In this document: positions 30,561 to 44,089 of the stretch, in pieces
Layout: each line of letters opens with the position of its first letter
Numbering within the stretch: position 1 is the stretch's first letter
Source of the DNA: Episyrphus balteatus
Lineage: Eukaryota > Arthropoda > Insecta > Diptera > Syrphidae
Reading direction: 5' to 3'
NCBI RefSeq assembly: GCF_945859705.1
Contig: NC_079135.1
Location: 558,001 to 622,000, forward strand
Length of the DNA stretch: 64,000 nucleotides
Made by a program: the position numbers and the translations under genes
Notes under the pieces: model-generated
What the model was told of the DNA's origin: nothing
The model's input: only the letters and a program-made list of their open reading frames with translations
Database searches by the model: none

Positions 30561-30842
30561 TTAACTGCTTTTTCGATTTAAATCAATTAAGGTTTTTGTA
30601 AATAAAGATGGAATAATTTCAATTTGCTCCGTAAATTTCATGTTGTTTTTGTTTGCAACTGCTAAGATGACCATTACAGAATGTAAAGTTTCATCCAAAA
30701 CCCTTAATTTGTTTGAGGATATAATCATTGTATGCATTATTTTCTCATTAGGCTTCATACTCGATACAATTCCAAAGAACATCAAAATTTCCATGTGAAT
30801 ATTTGTTGAAGTGTGTAAACCTGTAAGCCCATCAACATCCAA
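30561..30842 (-). CDS. Coding-like open frame, possible exon or pseudogene, unknown
   Basis: About 93 codons on the minus strand with a balanced composition (MDVDGL-like start read from TTG, then LTGLHTSTNIHMEILMFFG, ending LIDLNRKSS). It stands apart from the F/I/K/N/Y-rich noise typical here. Just upstream the same frame has a TAG and, before it, another coding-like stretch (WYQTLEIAVMLCNAQ), as if one gene were broken by a stop. It has no ATG start of its own near the stop. I do not recognise the family. A processed or decayed gene piece, or an exon with unseen neighbours, are both possible. Confidence 0.33.
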   Translation of the reverse strand: MDVDGLTGLHTSTNIHMEILMFFGIVSSMKPNEKIMHTMIISSNKLRVLDETLHSVMVILAVANKNNMKFTEQIEIIPSLFTKTLIDLNRKSS

Positions 30843-30944
30843 CTCACATATCTATTGAGCGTTGCATAACATTACGGCAATTTCTAAAGTTTGGTACCAA
30901 TTGAAAATTCAATTTCAATACTACGGTGCTGATTACTAATGTGG

Positions 30945-33900
30945 TTTCGAATTTACTACACCTATACTCGCACTAACAGGCGACTGATAATAAATTATAA
31001 AGCTTCGTGAGTCGGGACATGAAAATCGTTCGATTTATGTGGTTGTTTGTTAATTCTCGTTTTGGCAATTATTATCACTCATCTATTTTCCAAAAACGAC
31101 GGCTTATATATGGTTGAAGTACAAATTTAATGAATGCGCCATGGAACAAAACTAAACAAAACCATGATATCGACCAAAAAACCGATACACTACTCGTACC
31201 TACCAAAATATCTATATATCAATGAATAGAAAAGTATTTTCACAAACTATGTAGTTTACCGCAATATAGCCCAAATAGGATATGATCTCTCTCTCTCTCA
31301 TGAAAATTGAATTAAAAAAATATAACAGATGATAAAAGGATGCGATTGAAAACCATATTATTTGTTAGTTTTGATGTAGAATTTAATTTTAGTTTGTGTG
31401 AGCTTTCCAATAAACATAAGTACCAAAAAAACATGAGATAATAACTAATAGGATAATGGTTTGAATTTTTTTAGGATTACACAAGTACATATTTCCCAGA
31501 AAAAATTGTTTTAAATTTTGGTTTATTAGGATCAGATAAATGTTTAACTATTCCAGACTGAGACCTTGCAGTAGGTATTTTAAAATTTAAAACAAAGAAC
31601 ATTGCATAGTATGAAATACCAGGTACTTACTGCGTTGAATACTGTAGAAAGTAAATACGCAAATTTTCATTTGAGAAAACTATTTGTCAGTTCTTAACCA
31701 TTTATATTTGTAAGACCCACATGCCAGAAACCCGGAAATTTATTTTAATTTTTTTTATAACAAAAAAAATCGTTTTCAGTAGGTACTGAAAAAAAAGAAA
31801 AAAACATATTTATCGAGTCACTGTGGTGTATACGTAACAAAATTGAGTGTTTTAATAATAGTCTCTCTCATAAATTGTATGATCCACTATAAAATTAAAT
31901 TGAATTATAATATTCAAATTAATTAATATTTTCATTTAAGGATAACAAAAGTGAATATTATTAAAAGGAAATGGACTAAACTATACGAGAATACTATTTC
32001 TCGTGAGAATTTTAAATAACTTAATATTCATATGTGGCGATGAGAAGCAAAACTCCCGAAAAGGAGGAAAATTTTCTAATAATGTTTCTTTTTGCGATTC
32101 TTTCACAAATTATTTCGATTGTTGAATCTCTAAAACATATATCTAGAATTCGAGTATAAGATTTTAAAACAATAAGTAAACTGCCATAAGGACAAACAAG
32201 GAATAATAAAAAAGTTTCTCTTTTTTTTCGCTTTTGTAATCAAAAAGTTTTGGTTTTGTCTTCACAGTCTATGCACAATTATATGCATTCACAGACACTC
32301 ACACACTCAAACTTAGTAAATTACGTGAGCAGAATTTTTTTTTTTCTTATAATCAAAACATGTAAAATGTACTTTTTGGAGATGCATCGTGTATTGAAAA
32401 TTTGTATTTATGTAATACTTAATAAGTTATTTCAGAAATCGGTGAATCTTTTCAATTTAGATTGAATAGCAATTCAAAAATTTTTCATAGCAGAATTTAT
32501 AGCTTTGTGCGGGAAAAATTGGAAAAGTTTTTTCCCTTTTCTAACTTTAATACCCAGAAATATACTTTATGAAAACTTTGAAATGAAAAACTTTAACAGT
32601 ATTAAAATATTATGTTATATTGTATTTGACCACGTGTATAAAGTAAGCCATTAAAATCCCTTAAATTACTTAGTTTATTTAAATCTAAAAATTATTTAAA
32701 TATTCTTGATTGATCACATTTGTTCTTGTAGCCCAACATCTTAAAACGTTTAGATAATATTTTTAAATCTTTCCTAGAATAAATTACAATTTTTTTTATA
32801 AAAGAAATGTTTACCAATATTTTTTATCAAAAGCTTCTTTGAAATTATTTATTTAGGATTCAATTTTTCATTAATTACATTGCATAAGTCGATTATTTAT
32901 TGACATAAAATTATGTAAATTCTTTTGATGAACATATTTCCATTGATTTGAATTCAGCAGAGCCTTGTCATAAAGTAATCCGATTTGAAAACATTCTTCG
33001 CACAGTAAAATTTTACCTTACAGCTAAAAACAAACATAAATATTCCATAATTCATGATACAATGTACAAATCAACTTGAACGATTTGGAAAATTAGCTTT
33101 AGGCTGTTATTTTCATTTAGTAACATTTAAGCAAAGTATGTTAACGTTTCAATTTGCATTAATTTCCTTCCGGTGTGGTTGCGTCGATTTACACTAACAA
33201 AATTTCTCTTCATTTGATCAATGGGAATTGGAGATATTTAAAGTAATACAAAAACAATCTGTTACCAACCAGCTTGAACAGAAGGATATATATAAAAACA
33301 TAAAATTTGGATTTCAATAATTGTTACCTACTTAGTAAAATAAGTGTTAACAGCAGTAGATGATATTATATTGAATTGTTTTGCAGGACAATTTAATTAA
33401 ATAGCTTTAAGCTTTAATTTATGAATCAACTACACACAAATAGTTTCAAAAGAACTTAAAAGTTTTCACGTCAAAAGATACATATCAATTTAATAACGAT
33501 AAAATATAAATTTTAATTAAAACTAAATAGAAAATCCCCATATATTATAATCTACAGCAGACATTTAATTTTCTTAAAAGTAGCAAAACCCTATAATTAC
33601 CAACAACTGTTGCGTCATTCTTAACACATCATAAAAACATGTAATTTTTGGGTCGCATCCTATAAAATATTCCGTTAAATGAACTTTGAAATGTTTGTTT
33701 TTGGCAAAATATCTTAAATTTTGATATAGATATAGCGATGTTGGAATCATGCCAAATAGAATTATATAGTTTTTGATCACACTGTTCGTGCTTGAAAAAA
33801 ACCTAGACGTATCCTGGTACGAAAATTTTGGCAAAAGATTCCATAAATGAAATTGAACACTAGTCAGTCGTCGTTTTGTGGTGACCGTCTGGAGTAGGGC

Positions 33901-35830
33901 TGGAACCCATATAATAAAATTGAGTAAAAAAAATAAAACAAAAAATCAATTCCTAGAATGTGGGAGACATCAAAAGTTGAATAACACTACGAATTACGTG
34001 TAGGTTTATCTGCACTTGCATGTAGGTGGATGACTATATAACTTTATAATATACATCCGCATTTTATAAAATTAACGTTTTTTATTGCATTAATTTTATC
34101 CATTAATTTGAGGACATTCATCAAAGTTCTGTTAACTCTATAATTGGATAAAGCTGAAAACATTATCACTTTGGTTAAAACATTTTTTTATTTTTTAAAT
34201 CATATCCTTGTTTACTTTGTTTTTCAGTTTTTTAAATTATATCGCTTTTATAAATATAATTTGTATTTTTTCATTTTTTTTTGTTTGTCGGTAATTTGTA
34301 AGGTAGTGCTTATCGTAAATTGTTTTTACATGAGTATTGTTGCACAACGGGTAAAAATTTATTTATTTGCCTGTGAAAAATATTAAATTTTAAGTGCAAA
34401 GTTGAAAAATTATGTTTTTTCCTGAAGCATTAAAAGTTTCGTGTTATTTTCAATTTATTTTACTTTTTACTTTTTTATTTACTGATAAAAATATCGTAGA
34501 AATTTTAACCATTTCATAATTTTTTTTTTTACTTTACTTTACTTTTTTTTTACTTTACTTTTGCACAAGTTATGAGCGTATTCAATATAACAAAATTAAA
34601 TTATTTTTGATTGTTTTGAATACTAAAATTCCAAATCCTCTCAAAGTGAGTATATCAGTATCTTTTAACAAATTAATCATTTTGGAAATCAAATTGAGGT
34701 TTTCAGCTTCGTTAGCTATAATAGAAACCTCAACTAAAGCCCTTAATTGTAATCCTTTTCAACGAATTAAAGTTAAAATAGATTTTATGTACCAAATATC
34801 TTATTTATCATAAGAAAGAGATAAAAAATACCTATATCAAATTATGATGAGACAATAAAGAGCTTTTACATCAGCAACTGGACATAAGGTTATCTCTTAA
34901 AAACTTTCAAAAGAGGATTATTTTTGAAAGTTATTTTACCTAGGGAATTGAAATGAAAGACAATAGAAATGAAAAAAAGGCTTTGATTTTTATCTTTCAA
35001 CAATATTAGTTTTTATAACTGTCCACTAAATTAATTTATAATATGTTTGATATAGTTTTTTTTTAAATTTATATATAAAACTAAAAACAAATCAAAATTG
35101 ATTTCATATTCATGACACATAGACCCATATTAAATTAAAAATCCATTTTTATTGGTTGATAGTATCCATACATTTCTTAAAAGGATAAACTTAAATTTTA
35201 CTATAATTCTAATTTTAATCAAATCCGTTAACATTCAAATACTTCTATAAAATGGAATCCATAACAGCTTATTGCTCCTATGGTGCTCGTTTATCCAAGC
35301 CACAGTTTTTCTGAGATTTATATATCTTTTGGGAGTTGGTCAAACATTGTGTGGCTTCTGGTCAGAATATCCTCTTTTATTACCAGTCCTATATTTGCAT
35401 CCTTCTTCTTGTCTTTCACAAACAGTAACAATGTTAAAGAGTATGTAAATCTATTTTATATTTAGGATTCAAAAGATGACGATGAGAGACCATTTCTAAA
35501 TGCATTCAAAAAATTTATAAAGTATCATTGTTATCATTATAGTGCTGATGTTATATTGTTCATTAATAATAATAGTAGTTTAACTCTGCCGTCAAGTTGC
35601 AAGCTAAATGACATTTCGTGATTCATTTGTCCGTTTGGTGTGGTGAAATATATGAGCATTTTGTTCGATTTATTGGTTTAAATAAATCCCCAAAATGTAT
35701 TTCAATAAAAAAATTCAAGTTCAAAGTATCATAATTATTTAAAGTTTTTAAAAAATAATAATTAGTTCTATAAACTTCCGGAAATATTTCAAGAGGTCTA
35801 AGTATTCATATACATTATATGGATATTATT
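30945..35830. other. AT-rich DNA without recognisable gene
   Basis: Nothing I can name. There is a short CT run at about 31290 and a TTTAC-rich stretch at 34530-34562. No transposon ends were found, in contrast to the first 13 kb. Confidence 0.55.
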
Positions 35831-35836
35831 ACAGAC

Positions 35837-38800
35837 AATTGCCCTGAGGTAAGTATAGAACTATAGGAAAATGCACTGTATTGCAGCACTATGATAAATC
35901 GCATTTCGATATGAAAAAACTTTTCATACTAGATGATAAAACTCATGGGACCAAAGTTCATGCAACTTGAAATGGACAGGGATACTCTATCTTCTTTTCC
36001 CATCCAGACAAAAATCGTATTTTGAAGCGACCACGGCATGTAACTTTACCTATCTTATACCTGTGTAGGTTTATATTTTGTTGCTCTAATAAAATTTCTA
36101 AAAATAAAAAGAGTTTTACAGTTTCAGAACAATTGAATGTATTTGCAAGCTGTACAATAAATTTGCCATTCGCATAATAATAATAGACAATTTTTGTGAT
36201 GGCGATGCTTGTTAAAAATAATTTCTAAGGATATTATTGTGATAGTTTTTGAATATTATATATTATTTTTAAATTCGCAACTAAAAAGTGAAACATTTTC
36301 TGACTTTCACAAAGATTTTCATGCAAATTCTGTTTTTTTTTTTTTTTTTTGTTAGGATAAAATTATGATGCAATTTAATCAATAATAAAACAAAATGTTC
36401 TGCTTCATGAATATTTTATAAACTTGCCGTGATAGTGTGTGCAATATACTGTTTCACTTGGAAGTCATTTTTATTTAAGTGACTAATTAAGCTAGGCAGG
36501 GTATTTAATGAACATTGCTGGCATTTTTGTAATACGGTATGTTGCAGTTCATTTAAAATTTAAGAGTTAATTTTATATATTTTTTTTTTTGTTACAACGC
36601 AAACATTAATTTATTTTTTTACCCATTCTAGATGAAGTAACTTCATTTTTAATTTTATTTTATTGTATCTATTTAAAATAATCTAAAGTGAGTTGTTGGA
36701 GTTAAAATGAGTGTTGTGTTAAATTTGATTTATTTTTGAGAAAAAATCACTGATCTAGAGAAGATTCCTTAAATTAACATACTTTTTTCTACTTTGAAAA
36801 TTGTTAACTTAAACAGATGTCAAAATTTCCATCGAGATTAATAAATAGAGTTAATGGCTTACCAACTCTTAAAAATCAGGGATAAGAAGGTTATAAGAGG
36901 ACCCTGCCACATTATTGTGATAATTGCTCAATATATTTTCATTATATTTAGAATCAACTTGCTCCATTTGCCAAGTAGATACCTACTTATACATCAAGCT
37001 TTACCTGTATCCATATTGCCTAGCTGTGGCATGGCAATCACATTTAAATTTAATGATGATTGCGTGTTGACGAGCTTTAATTATTCAATAAACTTTATTT
37101 ATATGTCTGTCCTTATATGTACTTTAGCGTGAAGGATGATAACTGCAGTACTCTCTTTGGCCAACATTAAATGAAATGGATTTCAATTACTACAAAATTA
37201 AAATGAATGCCATTTATTTCATAATTTAGTAGGTACTTAATTTATAAAGGATATTTAAATTTCCTTTATTTTTTTTTTTACAAAGGAAAGGTTCTAATAG
37301 AAAAATGCAAGTGCAGAAATTTAATGAAAGTCAAAAGGAAATTTTGATAAATATTAATATATCTAGTTTTATAAAAAAGGTTCAACATCTCAAAGACAAC
37401 ATAAAAAATATCACAAAAGTTATATTTAAATGATTTCCAACAGCCATTTTCTTATTACTGTTTATTATTTGATATACTTGGAAAATTAATAACCTATAAT
37501 CTGAAATTATTGTAGAAACTGTTCGCCAAAAGGAAACAAAAAAGACCTTTTCAAAGTTCTTTTTCAATTTTTTCACATTTTATTTTTATTACCTTCATAT
37601 CGAAAAATATTATAACGATTCATTTATCAGCAATAATTTTTTTACGATCAATTTAATACAAGAAAAAAATAAAATAAAATATCAGAACGAAAAGGAAATT
37701 GAAATTTCCATAAGCAATATGGACTTTCCAGTATTTGCATAGGCTTGAGTTAAATTTGGTGTTTATTTCGAATTTCACGACTTTAATTCAATGAAAAAAA
37801 CGACAGCCTTTGAAGCATATTAATTCATTGATTCTGCACGTGACTACTATGCTGCTTGGATGAGAGTGTTAAATATATCGACACGGGCGACAATTACTTT
37901 CCTGCCAAAAATTAATAACTGCTGCAAGCACAACAATCACCATCATGTAGACTATTCATAGTATTGAAAATCAATATAGGCAATATTTTTAATTTGTTAC
38001 CGGAAACAAAAAACATGTTTATTGATGCAAATACAATATGGACAATTTCACAGTATTTGTAAATATATTTTCGGATACATGCATCGACCATAATAATTTT
38101 TTTTTTCAGTTTTATTTTTATTTTTAGAATTTACTTATTATTTTCATATAATATATGTATATATACTCGTATATATTATAGTATATTATACTCGTACGTT
38201 TAATCTTTATTTATTTTTATTTAGAAATAACAGGTATTATGTTTAAAAATAATATAAAACGATCTATTAGGTAGGTATATTTATTTCTTAACGAATTCAT
38301 GTGAAACGAAAGAGCTGATAAACGAACTTGATTAAACTGAATGAACTTAAATTTAAAAAAAATAAATGAAGAAGGAATAGTAATTTTAAGAGAAGCATAT
38401 TCTTGCAATAATAACGTTGAAAAAGCCATTACCAAAAACTGTCAATTTAATCTATATTTGTTTTTTAATTTAAGCATTAAAATATTTCGTCGCTTATTAA
38501 ATTTAAATTCCGAAATTCTTTCATCGTTTCTAATTCAAGTCGTCATATTGTCTATCCACAAAATATCCTTGTCGTAATTTTGTATACCTAAAATTGATTT
38601 TAAAATCAGACACTGTTTTGTTTCAGTTTATTGCTTGTGGTTATGGTTTCTCCATGGGAATAATCCAGAGTGAATTGTTTTTGGTTTCAATTTTGTTCGA
38701 TTGGCTATAAATCATGGTTGCTCTTTTTCAATTTAATTTTATTCCATGGGGAGACTGGATATAGCTTGCCACAGACTATTGTCTGAATTATTTAATCCGA

Positions 38801-40265
38801 TTCTCTTTTGTGTTCAGATCCAAGCAATTAAAAGATTAATTCAATTCGATAAAAATAGTGCCCCAGGCTAGTTTATATAATTTAGGGAAAAAAAAAACTT
38901 AATTTCAAAGAAGTTTCAACACAATCATACAAGTAGGTACGTGTATATATTTCTTTTTATTTAATCAATAATATTGTAGGTAGCTCAAGAATTTTTTCAT
39001 CTATTCACATAAGTTAAAATAGAAAAGGATACTGGGCAGAAATTAGATTTGTGATTTATGCTGATGATGACACATTATGAAATTATTGTATTCGACTTTA
39101 CACACGATGAAATCCAATTCAATATGTTATAGAGATGACTTTTGTCAACAAATATCACTGAGCAATTTTCATTAAATTTGCATTAAAGTAAAATATTAGA
39201 AATCAGTGACAGGATAAAAAGTTATAAAAAAGAAAACAAAAACAATTTTTTTCTTTGATATCAGGTGGGTTTTATTTTCCTGAAAGTATATATAAATCGA
39301 AACATCACTATTGAATTGTATGGTTCTAAAATCTTAAGCCTGCTTTTGTTTTTAATTTTTTTCTACGTAAAAAGCCCACGAAGCCCAACAAATTTCCTAA
39401 ACATTCATCATATATCAAGCCCAGGAGTATAAAAGCAACTTGATACTAAAAGTCTCCTTACGTAGGTACATACAATAGCCTGAGGAAAGTATTTGTGTCT
39501 ACAAAACTTTGTGGTTAATGTCATAATATTTCATGCTCCTTTTTGTATTCTTGTGGATCTTAGGTGTAGAGTGTAGATAAAGGTAACTATTATATGATTC
39601 AGAGTCTCTTAAAAGTCGTAAAAGAAAGAGAATTTAAATTTAACTTTAATGGAAGTTTAAGATTTTATGTAAATAAAGGAACAAGGTACTACCAATATAC
39701 CTACACAAATGCTATATGTCATACATTTGAGTAGTTGAAAAATTATTTAGTAACATTAAGAATTTGAAAAATAATCGATAATTTCAAAATCTATCAAAAA
39801 ATCTGTTATATCATTGTTTAGTAGAAAATACGCTCAACATTTAAAAAATGGATCATTCCTGTTAGCTTTTTAAAATTTAATAATTTCACTCTCCTTTCAC
39901 TTTTTGAGTAGAAAAGAAGTGTCCTGTATTCATTCATTATAACTCTATCTCTTTTCATTCACCGCACAACAATTGAAACAGTTTTCAACTTTTTTTTGTG
40001 CTGAAAGTCAGTGATTTACATTTCCGTTTTATTTTATCTAGCAAGTCTTTTATTTTGTTTCTTCATTTTTATATCCTTTCCTGCAAACAGTTAAGCTTTT
40101 ACCACCATTATAGCTCTTAGTTGCATCGTTGTCGCTTTTAAACACATTTATACGATGTATACTCATACAGCAGAAATATATATATTTCAAGTTAAATTTT
40201 TTTTAACGATTGTTTCAAACTTTCCTTCTCTCCATCTTCACAGTATTATTGCTTCAATTTAGCTA
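35837..40265. repeat. Old segmental duplication, copy A (discontinuous islands)
   Basis: Islands here reappear in the same order and orientation further right: about 35837-35985 with 51815-51945, 37020-37200 with 61440-61610, 38300-38340 with 61790-61830, 38790-38930 with 62070-62225, 39000-39190 with 62285-62470 and 39890-40260 with 63660-64000. Examples of exact shared words are GCAGCACTATGATAAATC, TCAACAAATATCACTGAGCA and TATGCTGATGATGACA. Between islands the sequence has diverged beyond recognition by eye. There are no convincing frames in common, so the conserved parts are probably noncoding and possibly regulatory. Confidence 0.7.
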
Positions 40266-40269
40266 TTTA

Positions 40270-43200
40270 AGTGTTGTTCTTGTTATGACTCATTAAATTG
40301 TTTTCAAAATGACAAAGTAATTGCCATATTAAAGATACAATCGATAATTGTAAGACATCTAGGGGCAAGCAAGTCGTAAGAAATTATTATATTGTCATTT
40401 ATATTATTCAGAGCAAGGAAAGTCGTCCATACATTTTTGAGCTCGAAATTGTATTTAGATTGCTTTTTTTCTCGTCTTAATATACACACAAACTGAGGAA
40501 TTTTTGTGAATTTTTAAATAAACAATGTTGAGGTGGGTGGTGTCCAAAAATAAAAAAAAATATAAATGACTTTAAGCCTGCATTAAAAATAAATTATTGT
40601 TTTAAATATGTTGAAGACTTTTCACATTCAAACTGCCACTTGATAAATTCTAATCCACGCAACATGTTTTCTATTTTATAGTCCACTTGAAATATAAATC
40701 CAGTCTCTAAATTTGGTAGAATATACATATAATAGGTACACTCAAGTTGTAGTTTTTGGTCATTCAAAGCCATTAGTTTACAAAATATATTATGGTAAAA
40801 TTAAAAAAAAAAAAAAACTAAATAAAAGGATATGATTAAAGAAAATAAAAGAAATATAAGTAAAAAATCAAAAAGTTGAGATGGGTACATTTTTAAAGAT
40901 AAACCACAAATGAATGCCATCACTTTCTGCCAAGCAAAATGAGTGCGAAAATTATACTCTCAGCTGATGCTTGATAATATTTCTTTGCTTTTTCATTCAT
41001 TTTCATATATTTAATGACTGACAATAAGGACATCCCTTCTTCATAAGGAAATCAAATTAAATAAGAGACTTCTTACAAAATATATTATTATCGTTTTCAA
41101 AGAATTGAAAGCAAATTGAATTTCATTTTGAGTGTCTACAACAAGTTGAGATTTTTTTTTTTATTTTGTATGGCACAATCATTCTTCAAAAGAAAGAAGA
41201 CATAAAATGAAAAGAAAGTCTACAAGATGTTGGCAAAAGGGCTTGCGTTAAGTAGTACTCAAGTTTTTGCTTCAAGTTTAAAGCCAATTTATCTTTTGCC
41301 TTTTTCTTAATTCTATACCTAATTTTTTTTTTAGAATTGAAAAGGCTACATGGTGCCTTTTTACGTATAGCTATTATAATTGAAAACTGGTCATATTTTC
41401 TTGAAAACCCTTACCTACAGGAAAATTATTTTGATTTAAATACTTTTTTAATAAAATATAAATTCATAAAAATGAGATTTCTGTTGAAACAAAAACTATG
41501 TTTTTTATCCGTGTCGATATCTTATCTCAAAAAATGAGTTTTATGTATCCAGACACAAAATTTTAATGTACTTTCATATTAATACGTGCTCAGACGATAA
41601 CAAACACATCACATAACAAACACATCACATAATGTTGTATGTGGTACTTTAGTAGGAAATCCTTTTTATTCAACCCAGCTTTTAATGTCACGAACGAAAA
41701 TCCGTTCCCTAAAGTCCAAGACATCCAAAGTGCACGTCCCTAAATAGGACGACTAAACTGCACACACAGAAGGAGCTGGTTTCCAAAGATTACTACCTCT
41801 AATTGCACACAAAAATTATCCCTGTACGTGCTTAGCTTTAAGATTACACATGTCATGAGTATGAGCTCAAAAGCTCATTAATATAACAAAGATATCCCTT
41901 TTCAATAGTGTTTTGATAAAAAAAAAAACATTCATACCTTAATAATAATTTACATGTTCTTGTTTTCAAACTGTTTGTGGATGTTATCACGTCAATTTTC
42001 GACAATCTAAAAGGAATACAGACGGGAAATGAAACACTTCAAACATTTCTCATTTGTATTTTGATATTTACGTTTATGGATCAATGGTGGCAGAATATAA
42101 CTAAGCTGAAGTTTGATACCTACTATTCCTTGGTTAGTTTAAATTGTGTCATTTATATTATTTCGCGAAAAGTTATAACAAAGCTTTATATAGTAAAAAA
42201 AAATTAAAAACAAATAATAATTGCCTACTTCTATCTTTTTTCATCCCCTAATGACCCGAAGCATACAATTTAATTTCTATTAATTCTAACGATATAATCG
42301 ATTTATCTTAACCGGTTTATTTTGTTTTGTTCTGTTTAACTGTGAGTATAATTCATTTCATTAAACTTGAAACAAAGTCCGCATTAGGATCAATTTAATG
42401 CGATTGACCATGTTTATTTCAGTTGAATTTTTATAATGAGTCAAATCCTATTATTTGAGATTAGCTATACATTTAAATTGGTTTGTTCGTTGGGATAAAC
42501 CTTTTATAAAAGCCCTGTGAATAGAATAATCAAAGGACTTTTTATCTAAACATTAGAGCTTTTATTTTGTTTTATTTTATTTTATCGAATATTATTTGGT
42601 GGAATCGATAAAATAAACTGTCAAAGAAAACCATTTTGTGGTCTAAATTTGTTCTCCTTTTTATGTATGTTCGAACAAAAATATAACTTATTTTTTTTTT
42701 TAATTAGGGTGTGATTTTTAAGAAACAAAAAATCATTAATTAACTTCTTCATAATTGTGTGGTTCATTATTGTTCCAATAATAAAAAATAATCATTCTAC
42801 TTGCAAATTGTATTGAAAATACAAGAACTTTCAATAGCATAATTTGCGTATTTGCTCAAGGACTCGTATAGTGGTACCTACTAGAAATGCTGAGTTAATT
42901 AAATTCACCTCTATTTAGTCCAGTAATTGTGGTTATCAATGCAGAGAAATGTGTAGCTCTGTACAATAATCCATTTATGGAGGCTAAACCGTATAGTCTC
43001 TGGGATATTCTGCAGCAGTTGAACATATTTATATACACATATAGTTTGTTAAAGCAGTTTACTACCTAATATACCTGTTACAAGCGTAGGTTACATTCGT
43101 ATTTTATTTTGAAGTATGGTTTATGTATGTAGCTTAGCTATACGACTAATGTTAAGAGTGTGTGAAAAAAAATTTAATGAGTCAAATTACGAGTATCTAC

Positions 43201-43890
43201 CATTTATTAAATTTATTGTGAATCACATACTCCTTAAAAAAGGACCGTTTAATTATATTTTCAACCATAAATAAACAGAATTTGTATAAACAATACAAGT
43301 CCTTGAAATTTAAATACCTACTTCTTTTAAGTAACATACATTTTAACACCTTTTAAATATCCTCATGCTAAAAAATACACCTCGCTTTTAAAATATCTTT
43401 ATTTAATTAAATTTAATTTTTTTTTTTAACCAAGTGAACAATACCTACCATAACAGCTCTCTTGCTCAAACATCATCCTTTTTTCCAGAATCAAATTAAA
43501 ATATTTTCAACTATATTGGATGTTGAGTGGATTTGTACACCGCGCTGTAAAGAGATGGTAAGGCATTTGTACTGATGAAAAATATCTCGCACAAAAAAAC
43601 AGGAATCTTTTGTCTTTTTTTTTGTTTCCCTGAACGCCATTATTTTCTCTCACACGTTATCGAAAGAATTCAATTATTGGTATTGAAATGGACTTTAACT
43701 CAGTTCAAGGACGGCTGGAATATTCAATTAAGTTCGTTATGCAATTACTTCATTAAATTTACGTTAGTTAAAGTGACTGCTATAAGAAATAAAACAATAA
43801 TTTAATAAACTATATTTATTTTTAGTGTTACATAAAGTAAAAATAACTTCAAGCAATTAAATAAACTATTTCAAATTTTGTGTTAAATTT
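40270..43890. other. AT-rich DNA without recognisable gene
   Basis: A small tandem repeat lies at 41599-41630. Slightly more complex islands at about 41640-41860 and 42870-43030 could be conserved noncoding elements, but I have nothing to compare them with. Open frames at 41337, 41977 and 43575 are not recognised. Confidence 0.5.
41599..41630. repeat. 16-bp tandem duplication
   Basis: AACAAACACATCACAT occurs twice head to tail. Confidence 0.85.
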
Positions 43891-43895
43891 TTTTA

Positions 43896-44087
43896 GAACA
43901 GTCACGAGAGGAGAGGTTTTAAATGAAAAAAAAAAAACAGCATAATATAATATCAATCATGTAAAATCTTATTTTTCTCAGAAGCATCTCCTGAACAGTC
44001 ACGAGAGGAGAGGTTTTAAATGAAAAAAAAAACAGCATAATATAATATCAATCATGTGAAATCTTATTTTTCTCAGAAGCATCTTCT
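43896..44087. repeat. Two-copy tandem repeat, about 97 bp
   Basis: The unit beginning GAACAGTCACGAGAGGAGAG is repeated directly at 43993. The copies differ by A-run length and two or three substitutions, so the duplication is recent. There is no coding content. Confidence 0.92.
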
Positions 44088-44089
44088 GA

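Noticed and set aside
36854..37132. 92-codon frame whose C-terminal part resembles one at 61265
   Set aside because: The similarity follows from the noncoding duplication. The upstream halves do not match and the hexamer repeat fills one frame.
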